Shown in pieces: positions 1 to 5,979 of a stretch of 22,471 nucleotides of DNA; within the stretch, counting starts at the first letter, position 1; the number at the start of each line of letters is the position of its first letter. The position numbers and the translations under genes were made by a program. The notes beneath the pieces are model-generated. The model searched no databases. It had not been told where the DNA came from and saw nothing but the letters and a program-made list of their open reading frames with translations. The stretch is from a virus: positions 1-22,471 of IMG/VR virus record IMGVR_UViG_3300012147_000095; one strand, given 5' to 3'.

Positions 1-238
1 ATTAAGTTTCTGAACATTGAATTTGTTCTATTCTCTACAGACTTACAATAATGAATACCTATGTCTATTTCATAGACCAATATATCGAGACTGTATTTCT
101 TATTGAGAAGACTCTACTCGCTTCGCAAGACCTACGGAACACCATTTGTTATATAACTATTTTATAAAGATAAGATTTGATATTTAAGAGACTTCTTATA
201 CTACTATTTATATATGTAATTTGTGCCGTAAAATACGA
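1..238. other. Left-edge stretch without a convincing gene
   Basis: No supported coding region is seen here. The longest ATG-initiated frame noticed is 38 codons on the plus strand (about 51-167) and lacks a ribosome binding site. On the minus strand only frames of about 26 codons or less were found. A late promoter at 205-212 points left into this stretch, so it may be the untranslated leader of a gene beyond the left edge or a non-coding transcript. Confidence 0.5.
205..212 (-). promoter_or_regulatory. T4-type late promoter, leftward
   Basis: The minus strand reads TATAAATA exactly, the consensus -10 element of T4-type late promoters. Transcription would start near 199 and run left. No gene start follows within the window, so its target is outside the window or non-coding. 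Confidence 0.5.
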
Positions 239-300
239 AAAAAGCATTTAAAATCCATTTTGTGTGTCATAGTACACAAGTTAGATTTTAAATGCTTTTT
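239..300. terminator. Long hairpin terminator downstream of the 334-804 gene
   Basis: Positions 239-255 pair perfectly with 284-300, giving a 17-bp stem of five A-T pairs, the GC core AGC/GCT and a long AT part. A smaller 5-bp hairpin (263-267 with 274-278) sits in the loop. The A run on one side and T run on the other give both strands a U-rich end, so it could stop leftward transcripts leaving the 334-804 gene and act bidirectionally. The right arm is also part of the structured repeat copy described separately. Confidence 0.7.
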
Positions 301-321
301 GTCTCTGTAACTACTTGATAT
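261..321 (+). repeat. Structured repeat, copy 1 (plus orientation)
   Basis: An inner hairpin (TGTGT/ACACA, 6-nt loop, 263-278) is followed by a conserved core at 278-321 containing TTTGTCTCTGTAACTA. The core matches the reverse complement of 18612-18656 at about 38 of 44 positions. Most differences are C/T transitions. The inner hairpin stem has a different sequence in the two copies but still pairs, which suggests conserved RNA structure rather than plain sequence duplication. Confidence 0.65.
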
Positions 322-333
322 AGTTATATATTT

Positions 334-804
334 TTATGCGTTTTTATTGTTATAATACTTAAAAAAGTCTACAACATTATCTTCGTCTTCAGTCTCTTTA
401 ATCATTGTAATATTAACAGCCTGTGTCATGCTTGACACATCGTCTGGAGTGAATACAATATCATTTGGATAATATACATCATTCAAATAATATAGATAAT
501 TATACACAACATCGGCAATAGGCGTAGAGGCTTTAATAACATGCGCATCTTTTAAGACCATATCTGGAGACTCATCACCGCATGGATTCCAGTCTACCAT
601 ATAGTGTTGTGTAGACATATCATGTTCGGTAATATATGTATCGCGTAAAATCTTAACGGGATTGACAATGACAAAGTCTGAACAGTCTTCTGTACTGATT
701 ACCTCGCCTATTAACTCTTCGCCGCCTACTAGCTTAAAGTGTTTGATATTCTCTACTTTAATACCTAAGTCTTCGATGATATCTGCAATGATTGAGTCGT
801 CCAT
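334..804 (-). CDS. Small Sm-like phage protein encoded next to uvsW
   Basis: This 156-residue protein has the motif KLVGGEELIGEV at about residues 24-35. That motif is typical of a small Sm/Lsm-like beta-barrel family seen in T4-like marine phages, so an RNA- or protein-binding role is inferred from the fold only. The tail is acidic and ends in a short Lys/Asn-rich stretch. It starts at ATG 804, eight bases after the uvsW stop. TATAAATA at 835-842, inside the uvsW 3' end, gives it its own late promoter with a leader of about 24 nt and an AGG near the start. It is the last gene before the terminator at 239-300. No catalytic motif is seen. Confidence 0.75.
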   Translation of the reverse strand: MDDSIIADIIEDLGIKVENIKHFKLVGGEELIGEVISTEDCSDFVIVNPVKILRDTYITEHDMSTQHYMVDWNPCGDESPDMVLKDAHVIKASTPIADVVYNYLYYLNDVYYPNDIVFTPDDVSSMTQAVNITMIKETEDEDNVVDFFKYYNNKNA

Positions 805-811
805 GTCATAC

Positions 812-2308
812 CTATGTTTGTTCTTTTACATTTATATTTATATTGTGAAGAGTGTACGTAAACTCTTCCTGATTATATATTCTAACACGCATGAAAAAAT
901 GTTTCAATGTGTAATTTTTAGTTTTCTTATGCTGTAGATAATCGACAATATCAAAGACTGTAACAGCATCGTCTTTACCGTCTTTTCTTAATCCGCGTCC
1001 TATAGACTGTAGGAGTCTGATAATAGACTTTGTTCCACTGCCAAATATGAGATATTGCAGATTCTTAATACTAATGCCTGTAGAATACACCCCATAAGTC
1101 GCAACGATTACCACACCATCGGTACTCTGTGTAAGTCTTCTGACTTCGCTTCTTTGTTCCTTTTTTGTACCGCCGTAAACAAGATACACAGTCTTCTTGC
1201 TGGTCTTTAAAAGTTTTTCGTATATGGTCTTTGCATGGTCAATACCATTAACCAATAGTAAGGTATTCTTATTATCGGGAAGACCATTAACCATTTTCAT
1301 CAGAAAGTCGTTTCTTTCTTCCAATTCTGATAAAGCCTTAACTTCTTCATGATATGTACTACCAGACATAAGTTTGCGGTAGAGTTCATCATACTTTAAA
1401 ACAATACATTTAATTTTTAAGTCTGAGACAATTTTTCTATCCATCAACTCTTTTGTTTTTGCAGTTCTCAATACTGGTCCGCATAAACCCTCGATAATCA
1501 GTTTATTATAATGAATGTCATCAAGTGTGCCAGTCATACCTATACGATATATACAACTATCAGCCGATTCTAATATACCTTTCAAAGAATTGGCCCGAGC
1601 CTCGTGCGCTTCATCTACGATTATCATGCCAAACTGTCTGAAGTATTTTTTAGGATTCTGGTAGACACTTTGCCAAGTTGTAATTACAACTCTTTTTTTA
1701 GTGGTCTTTTCCACTCCAGCATGTTGTGTATGACAATGTTTTTCTATATCAAAGCTTGGGTCATACTCTTTAAACTCTTCAATAAGCTGTTCAACCAAAT
1801 CGACTCTAGGTACAGTGATAAGAATCTTATCATCAGAATCTGCATATCTATGTAAAAAGTATCTAACTAAGACATATGACAGAAGACTTTTACCGCTTGA
1901 AGTCGGAGAAAGAAGCGTAACTCTTTTGTTTTCTATACAATGCTGTATGGCAGTCTTTTGAAAATCATGCTCTTTGAATGGTAACTTAATACCAGCAAAA
2001 AACGTATCAAAATCAAACGTAGACTTTTCAAGCTTCAAAGACTCTTCAATATTTAAAGAGTATCCCCGATCATTACAAAATTTGATTACATAAGGTAGTA
2101 AGCCTTTATAGAGTCTTTGTGTATTCAAATTAAAGATTCTAATTCTACCGTCCCACATTTTAGCCTTTACTTTAGGATTAAAACGGGCATTCTTAATTTC
2201 AAATGAAAAATAGTCGTGAATCTCTGAAAGAATCCCACGACTATTGCTATCTATTGCGATATAGACTTCATTCTGTTCAAAGACTTGAACATCGTATATT
2301 TTATCCAC
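812..2308 (-). CDS. uvsW: UvsW-like superfamily 2 DNA/RNA helicase
   Basis: A 498-residue ATP-dependent helicase (T4 UvsW is about 500). It has an N-terminal accessory region with KMWDGRIRIF, a Q-like motif HDFQK (about 114-118), Walker A SPTSSGKS (about 134-141), DEAH box VDEAHEA (about 231-237), motif III MTGT (about 258-261) and a C-terminal motif VI QSIGRGLRK. In T4, UvsW unwinds branched DNA and R-loops, ending origin-dependent replication and promoting recombination-dependent replication; that role is transferred by homology. The start is GTG, and it overlaps the uvsY end by 8 bases, so translation is probably coupled. The uvsY-uvsW order matches T4. Confidence 0.93.
   Translation of the reverse strand: MDKIYDVQVFEQNEVYIAIDSNSRGILSEIHDYFSFEIKNARFNPKVKAKMWDGRIRIFNLNTQRLYKGLLPYVIKFCNDRGYSLNIEESLKLEKSTFDFDTFFAGIKLPFKEHDFQKTAIQHCIENKRVTLLSPTSSGKSLLSYVLVRYFLHRYADSDDKILITVPRVDLVEQLIEEFKEYDPSFDIEKHCHTQHAGVEKTTKKRVVITTWQSVYQNPKKYFRQFGMIIVDEAHEARANSLKGILESADSCIYRIGMTGTLDDIHYNKLIIEGLCGPVLRTAKTKELMDRKIVSDLKIKCIVLKYDELYRKLMSGSTYHEEVKALSELEERNDFLMKMVNGLPDNKNTLLLVNGIDHAKTIYEKLLKTSKKTVYLVYGGTKKEQRSEVRRLTQSTDGVVIVATYGVYSTGISIKNLQYLIFGSGTKSIIRLLQSIGRGLRKDGKDDAVTVFDIVDYLQHKKTKNYTLKHFFMRVRIYNQEEFTYTLHNININVKEQT
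835..842 (-). promoter_or_regulatory. T4-type late promoter for the 334-804 gene
   Basis: The minus strand has TATAAATA inside the last codons of uvsW. Predicted transcription start is near 828 and the ATG is at 804, a typical late-leader distance. Confidence 0.6.
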
Positions 2309-2732
2309 CGCCTATGAACCTTTCGTAGTCTACAATCTTATTTATGGCAAAAGACCTTCTTTTCACTTCATCTAGCGTTGCAGATAATAATTCCATTTTT
2401 TGATCTTGTATGTCTATCTTTTCTTGGAGAATTATGATATCATCATCACCCTCTATATATTTCTGTAGACCAGTATCCGTTTTAATTTTTAAACTAAAAG
2501 GCTTTGCTTTATACTCTTCAGGCGTACCGTTTCCTGCATAATAGTCTCTTTTCTTATAATAAAGCTTCTTCATCTTTGCTTTAAGCTGATTAGAGACTGC
2601 CTTCTCTCTCTGATACAATATGATATACTTTGTCCAGAGTTTAGAATTGTTTGTAAGCTCGTGTGTAAGATCACTTGGGTCAATTTCAGAAAAATCATCC
2701 GCAACCCCATCTAAAAGATCGGTTAGTTTCAT
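2301..2732 (-). CDS. uvsY: UvsY-like recombination mediator
   Basis: A 143-residue protein (T4 UvsY is 137). It shares with T4 UvsY an N-terminal helix, the segment SKLWTKYI, a Lys-rich stretch around KKRDYYAGNGTPEEY and a C-terminal RRSFAINKI-type helix. UvsY loads the UvsX recombinase onto single-stranded DNA coated with gp32; that function is from the T4 family. It is rich in Lys and Asp/Glu with no catalytic motif, as expected for a mediator. It lies directly upstream of uvsW with an 8-base overlap, supporting the assignment. Confidence 0.88.
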   Translation of the reverse strand: MKLTDLLDGVADDFSEIDPSDLTHELTNNSKLWTKYIILYQREKAVSNQLKAKMKKLYYKKRDYYAGNGTPEEYKAKPFSLKIKTDTGLQKYIEGDDDIIILQEKIDIQDQKMELLSATLDEVKRRSFAINKIVDYERFIGGG

Positions 2733-2748
2733 AATATTGTCTCTTATG

Positions 2749-3204
2749 TTAAGTTATTGTATAATGAGAATATTTAAAGATTGCATCAATGCTCGGAGGA
2801 TTGTCTTCAGTCTCCGACACATCAAATAGAATATTACTCATTGTTTGTGGAAAACAATTATAGAATGTAATTTTTCTATTGGCATTACTATTATTCGTCA
2901 AAGTCTGTATAGATATCTGTGAAAGCATGTCCATATGATTATCAGACGTTGCGGCACTCTGTATCCATTTAAGAATCTCTATAATACCATTTAAGTCTTT
3001 ATCAACCAGCAAAGATATGATAAGGTCTTCGTATTCAATCTTATCACCCGGTAGTTTGATATCCGTATCCTGATTCGTGTAATACATACTCGAACCGAGT
3101 GTGACAGAGGGTAAAGGAACTCTTTGAGTAAACATATCAACTGTAGGGAATCTTTCGATTACCACTTTATACTTATTCGGACTTAATAGATTATGCTGAA
3201 CCAT
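2749..3204 (-). CDS. Tail-tube-fold structural protein (gp19/gp54-like)
   Basis: A 151-residue protein. It has a pattern typical of myovirus tail-tube-fold proteins: an early FPTVDMFTQRVPLPSVTLG, then LPGDKIEYEDLIISLLVDKDL, then an EILKWI helix. The family forms stacked hexameric rings of the inner tail tube or its baseplate initiator. The short length fits a gp19-type tube protein or a reduced gp54/gp48-type initiator, and the sequence alone does not decide. ATG 3204 follows the previous gene's TAA by 4 bases, with AAATAAGAG as stop and Shine-Dalgarno in one. It lies between nucleotide-kinase and recombination genes. Confidence 0.72.
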   Translation of the reverse strand: MVQHNLLSPNKYKVVIERFPTVDMFTQRVPLPSVTLGSSMYYTNQDTDIKLPGDKIEYEDLIISLLVDKDLNGIIEILKWIQSAATSDNHMDMLSQISIQTLTNNSNANRKITFYNCFPQTMSNILFDVSETEDNPPSIDAIFKYSHYTIT

Positions 3205-3208
3205 ACTC

Positions 3209-3811
3209 TTATTTATGCGCTTGTTTAATCTTCTGAACCAGTCTTACACCATCGCGTAAAAAGTCTTGCATAGAGCCTTTATTTGCCAGTTTATGAGTCT
3301 TAATCCCTAAGTCTTTACAGTCTACATAGTCTCTGGAGTCTTTTTTGAAGTCTGTACCCACGCGCGACAACTGGATAAGGTGAACAGACTCTTTACCAAA
3401 TTCTTTGATTAGTGGTTCAATTTCTTCTTTGAACCCACAATCTGATACTACAAGGCGAATACCATTTTTAGGTTTAGTCTTAAAGGCAGATTTCAGTCTA
3501 CCAATTAAAAGCATTCCAAAGGCATCCTTGCTATAATTCTTTTTAATAAGCTCTTCAGCCATAAGAATATTCACCTCGCGCCATGTTTTACCTAGAAGAA
3601 TACTCTGTTTAGTCTCTTTTGCATCTCTATCGGTCTCCAAAACTTTAACCTGTTCGTCTGTAAGATTGAAGAAGGCTTTATTAGCCTGTTTGATAGGGTA
3701 GGCAAGCGATCCTTTAATAAAATCTGAGTCTACGGAGATTAGCGCATCGGCAAGCGAGTCTTTACCTGAAGCTGGTGGACCATTTAGGAGAATAATTAAA
3801 TCTTTTGGCAT
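3209..3811 (-). CDS. P-loop nucleotide kinase, T4 gp1 dNMP kinase-like
   Basis: A 200-residue P-loop protein. Walker A GPPASGKDS is at about residues 10-18. It is followed by a KGSLAYPIKQA segment like the substrate-side region of T4 gp1, and a central VVSDCGFKEE strand-turn equivalent to the region before the LID. T4 gp1 (241 aa) phosphorylates dGMP, dTMP and hydroxymethyl-dCMP to diphosphates. A kinase of this kind would fit a phage that modifies its pyrimidines, but substrate cannot be read from the sequence. It starts at ATG 3811, 22 bases after the upstream gene. Confidence 0.78.
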   Translation of the reverse strand: MPKDLIILLNGPPASGKDSLADALISVDSDFIKGSLAYPIKQANKAFFNLTDEQVKVLETDRDAKETKQSILLGKTWREVNILMAEELIKKNYSKDAFGMLLIGRLKSAFKTKPKNGIRLVVSDCGFKEEIEPLIKEFGKESVHLIQLSRVGTDFKKDSRDYVDCKDLGIKTHKLANKGSMQDFLRDGVRLVQKIKQAHK

Positions 3812-3833
3812 TGTGTCTCTATCCTGTATTATA

Positions 3834-4481
3834 TTAAATGAAGTCTTTTAAGTCTGCAAAAGGAAAACAGCGAATTGCTGAGTCTCTATTTAGATTGAAA
3901 ATACCTTTGCGAATTTTTGAAATATTATTGAAGCCCGGAATCATCACAGTGTCGTATATATCAGTGCGTGTTTCTCTTCGGTGGTCTTTATGCCACTGGG
4001 CTTGTTTCGTTTTTGAGTTTAAGTCGTAGCCTATAAGGATCAACTGTTTATAGCCTACCTGATGGGCAATATTTATAAGCTGATGACCAGCGTTTGATCC
4101 TTCGATTGTGCCTACAGTCTCTGAAAGACTGGCAGATTCTTTACCTTTAGTTTTACAAACAAAAGGCGTGACTCTAGGATATTTATTCCAGTATTGTATA
4201 TTAGCCTTACACCCCATGCTTATATAGCCATCAAAAGAGTTTTCTACATCGTGTTCTTTATCTGTATGCCATTCCCACCAAATTTGATCTGTAAAATGTA
4301 AAAGAATCGCATTAGGGAATAGTTTATATGCATTGTTTGTTACATATACGTCATGTTGTGTAAGGATAGAAGAGTCTGGGATAAGCTTAGTGACACTGGG
4401 CCCGCCGCCTATGAGAAAGCAAGAGTCTGAACCCTTGCTTTCTTTTAGATTATTAATAAGTTTAAGCTTTGAGTCTGTCAT
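3834..4481 (-). CDS. DUF115 / MptE-like or sialyltransferase-fold protein
   Basis: About 215 residues from ATG 4481; an upstream in-frame GTG at 4496 would add five residues but has its purine-rich site too close. The key motif is FLIGGGPSV near the N-terminus, a nucleotide-binding loop shared by DUF115 (MptE-like) proteins and GT42-type sialyltransferases. Next come VYVTNNAY, a DQIWWEWH segment and a late TIEGSNAGHQLINIA-QLILIGYDL stretch matching the second half of that fold. The role could be sugar transfer, possibly to DNA, virion or cell surface, but no substrate is evident. It overlaps the upstream DsbA-like gene by about 20 bases. Confidence 0.62.
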   Translation of the reverse strand: MTDSKLKLINNLKESKGSDSCFLIGGGPSVTKLIPDSSILTQHDVYVTNNAYKLFPNAILLHFTDQIWWEWHTDKEHDVENSFDGYISMGCKANIQYWNKYPRVTPFVCKTKGKESASLSETVGTIEGSNAGHQLINIAHQVGYKQLILIGYDLNSKTKQAQWHKDHRRETRTDIYDTVMIPGFNNISKIRKGIFNLNRDSAIRCFPFADLKDFI

Positions 4482-4764
4482 AGAGTAGTTCGACACCTTC
4501 TTGTTGCACTTGCATCTCCGCGAGTTTTTCAGGCGATTTCATAATCTTTGCGACTGCGCGTGAGACTTTTGGATGAATGCCGTGAGACTCTTTTAATTCT
4601 TTAAGCACATCTTTGATAAGCTCGCGCTCTGTGTCAATAGACTCTAGGCTTGCAACGATATTATTCAAGCGGTCTTTAATAGCCTGAATTTCATTGTTCT
4701 TAGAGTTTTTAACTGTTTTAGTTGGGGCTGTGTCGTTTAGAAAGTTTTCTACTGCGTTACTCAT
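4462..4764 (-). CDS. DsbA-like small double-stranded-DNA-binding protein
   Basis: A 100-residue, mostly helical, charged protein. Its C-terminal half (ELKESHGIHPKVSRAVAKIM then a VELLYDRL end) resembles T4 DsbA, an 89-residue protein that binds late promoter regions. It also resembles the GapR/DUF2312 helical fold. The N-terminal 25 residues are Asn/Thr-rich and look disordered. A strong sigma70-like promoter at 4800-4828 and AAGGAAA upstream of ATG 4764 suggest it heads an early or constitutive leftward transcript. The DNA-binding role is inferred from the family. Confidence 0.66.
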   Translation of the reverse strand: MSNAVENFLNDTAPTKTVKNSKNNEIQAIKDRLNNIVASLESIDTERELIKDVLKELKESHGIHPKVSRAVAKIMKSPEKLAEMQVQQEGVELLYDRLKA

Positions 4765-4799
4765 GATATATTTCCTTTTTCAATATTAGTTATATTATT

Positions 4800-4828
4800 A
4801 ATATACGTTATATGTAGGATAGTGTCAA
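4800..4828 (-). promoter_or_regulatory. Sigma70-like promoter for the DsbA-like gene
   Basis: On the minus strand, TTGACA (4828-4823), a 17-bp spacer and TATATT (4805-4800). Start is expected near 4793, about 29 nt before ATG 4764. It lies directly after the terminator hairpin of the small-RNA unit. Confidence 0.72.
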
Positions 4829-4831
4829 GTA

Positions 4832-4870
4832 TAAAATGAATGTTTTTTCTGTTGCTAAGGAAAACATTCA
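4832..4870 (-). terminator. Intrinsic terminator of the small-RNA unit
   Basis: A perfect 10-bp stem (4870-4861 with 4846-4837 on the minus strand) with a 14-nt loop is followed at once by TTTTAT. It would end leftward transcripts just before the promoter of the DsbA-like gene. Confidence 0.65.
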
Positions 4871-4955
4871 AAACTCCGAAAGACTTTTCGCTGTTTGATC
4901 CGTTAGGACTACGCGGCTACTTTGTAATTCATACGTTCATTTGTGTTTGCGTATG
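4837..4955 (-). ncRNA. Candidate stand-alone small RNA of about 120 nt
   Basis: A promoter (4962-4990) and an intrinsic terminator (4832-4870) enclose about 120 nt with no normal gene. Predicted local structure: CATACG/CGTATG (4955-4950 with 4935-4930); a short GUCC/GGAU hairpin near 4909-4898; a tight CGAAA-AGTC-TTTCG hairpin (4890-4877); then the terminator stem. A short frame at 4950-4909 reads Ala-Asn-Thr-Asn-Glu-Arg-Met-Asn-Tyr-Lys-Val-Ala-Ala-stop, with a second in-frame stop two codons on. That resembles a tmRNA proteolysis tag, but no tRNA-like ends are present. The alternative is an ordinary regulatory RNA or an untranslated leader. Confidence 0.5.
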
Positions 4956-4959
4956 CTTA

Positions 4960-4990
4960 TATTTATACATTAGTTTATACTGAGTGTCAA
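4960..4990 (-). promoter_or_regulatory. Combined sigma70-like / late promoter for the small RNA
   Basis: On the minus strand, TTGACA (4990-4985), a 17-bp spacer and TATAAA (4967-4962). The -10 is also a perfect late element TATAAATA (4967-4960), so it could serve both the host sigma and a phage late factor. The -35 overlaps the stop codon of the 4987-5199 gene. Start is expected near 4955. Confidence 0.68.
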
Positions 4991-5199
4991 GTGTTATTTG
5001 ATAAAAAATCTTTAAAAGTCACGATATTTTCATTTAATTTTTCAACGGTGGCTAAAACCGTATCTTTTTCAGCGTCATTTCTAAAAAAGATACTCCAGTT
5101 ATCAATCCCATTGCGATAAGACCTAGCCCAGTTTATTTTATTATCATCAAGATAATTCTTAATTTTAATTCTGTTTCTAGGCTTTGTGTGTATTAGCAT
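4987..5199 (-). CDS. Small unknown protein (70 aa)
   Basis: Not recognised. It is basic and polar with the segment NRIKIKNYLDDNKINWARSY, then a hydrophobic strand WSIFFRN and a C-terminal helix; the pattern suggests a small alpha/beta domain. ATG 5199 follows the upstream gene's TAA with AAATAAGAG acting as the ribosome binding site, the same stop-to-start junction as at 3204, so it is coupled to its neighbour. Its stop codon overlaps the -35 of the small-RNA promoter. Confidence 0.68.
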   Translation of the reverse strand: MLIHTKPRNRIKIKNYLDDNKINWARSYRNGIDNWSIFFRNDAEKDTVLATVEKLNENIVTFKDFLSNNT

Positions 5200-5203
5200 A
5201 CTC

Positions 5204-5569
5204 TTATTTATTCTTATCAGACTCTACAAACATTTTAAGAGTTTTTCCAGCGTCTTGTAGTGATGGTGTAATTTTTACACTGTTTGAGACATAACTTCTA
5301 CCATTATGGTCTATAACCTCAAAGCGTGTTACATCCTTATATAGATTATCGCCAACTTTTTCGTATATGCTTTCATTCTCCAGCACCACGTAACAGTCTG
5401 TTAGACCATTCCACATATTATAACCCATAGTTCTTCCTGCAACGATAATATCAGGATTGTCTATAGAGTGTGTAGCCAACTCTTCGATGATATTTTCGAG
5501 TCTTCGGCGGCCATTGCTATGAATATCCAACTCATTTACTACAGACTCTAATTTTTCAAGTAGGTTCAT
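5204..5569 (-). CDS. Unknown phage protein (121 aa)
   Basis: Not recognised. The N-terminal 40 residues are helical (LLEKLESVVNELDI, then RRRLENIIEELA); the remaining part has a beta-strand pattern with YNMWNGLTDCYVVLEN and ends basic. No catalytic or metal-binding motif is visible. It overlaps the 5556-5807 gene by 14 bases and is followed closely by the 70-aa gene, so it belongs to one translational unit with both. Confidence 0.7.
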   Translation of the reverse strand: MNLLEKLESVVNELDIHSNGRRRLENIIEELATHSIDNPDIIVAGRTMGYNMWNGLTDCYVVLENESIYEKVGDNLYKDVTRFEVIDHNGRSYVSNSVKITPSLQDAGKTLKMFVESDKNK

Positions 5570-5807
5570 TTATAATACTCCATGCTGTAATTTCAGCCTC
5601 TTCAATCGGTGTGTGACTATATCCGTAAGAATATTCATAATATTCGCATTCCCAAAAGCCAAGCCGCGCATCATCGGCATAGCCTTCAGAATCATATCCG
5701 TAAAATGCCAGACATGCCACACCATCTATATATAATAGAATGGCAGTATCTCTTAACTCTTCGCCGACACGATATAATTCTTTAATATCTGTATTCCAGT
5801 CTATCAT
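5556..5807 (-). CDS. Small acidic Tyr-rich protein (83 aa)
   Basis: Not recognised. It is strongly acidic, with a mid-protein cluster rich in Tyr, Glu and Gly (WECEYYEYSYGYSHT). Acidic, aromatic phage proteins of this size are often inhibitors or DNA mimics, but nothing here proves that. ATG 5807 is preceded by GGAGAG 10 bases upstream. It is the first gene after the tmRNA-like RNA and would lie on the same transcript. Confidence 0.68.
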   Translation of the reverse strand: MIDWNTDIKELYRVGEELRDTAILLYIDGVACLAFYGYDSEGYADDARLGFWECEYYEYSYGYSHTPIEEAEITAWSIINEPT

Positions 5808-5906
5808 AGTCTATACTCTCCAGCATGTTATAACTTTTATAGTATCTCTATCATTCACTCTTTGACTGTATCTAGTAACTACGTGATCAGTGAGTTTAAT
5901 TTTTGT

Positions 5907-5976
5907 TGGTGGAATGGGGGGGATTTGCACCCCCGTCCTGTTCAGCAATGCTGACAGTCGATCCTGAATCCATCCC
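5907..5976 (-). ncRNA. tmRNA-like RNA reduced to the tRNA-like domain
   Basis: This 70-nt RNA has a 7-bp acceptor stem (GGGATGG 5976-5970 with CCATTCC 5917-5911), discriminator A5910 and an encoded CCA (5909-5907). The third pair is G-U, the alanine identity element. The D region ATTCAGGATCGACTG (5969-5955) nearly matches the conserved bacterial tmRNA D region (ATTCTGGATTCGACG in E. coli, recalled) and has no D stem. An 8-bp hairpin with one bulged A and an ATT loop (5957-5938) replaces the long P2 helix. GGAC then precedes the T arm GGGGG-TGCAAAT-CCCCC (5934-5918), as in tmRNA. The T loop has G where Psi55 is normal. The 5' end lies 3 bases after the methyltransferase stop, so it is probably processed from mRNA. 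An aberrant tRNA is the alternative. Confidence 0.78.
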
Positions 5977-5979
5977 GTT

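Noticed and set aside
51-167. A 38-codon plus-strand frame at the left edge
   Set aside because: There is no ribosome binding site and no family signal. It could be real but cannot be supported.
4870-4960. A tRNA within the small-RNA unit
   Set aside because: No acceptor stem, T loop or CCA pattern can be drawn. Local hairpins and a terminator explain the region instead.
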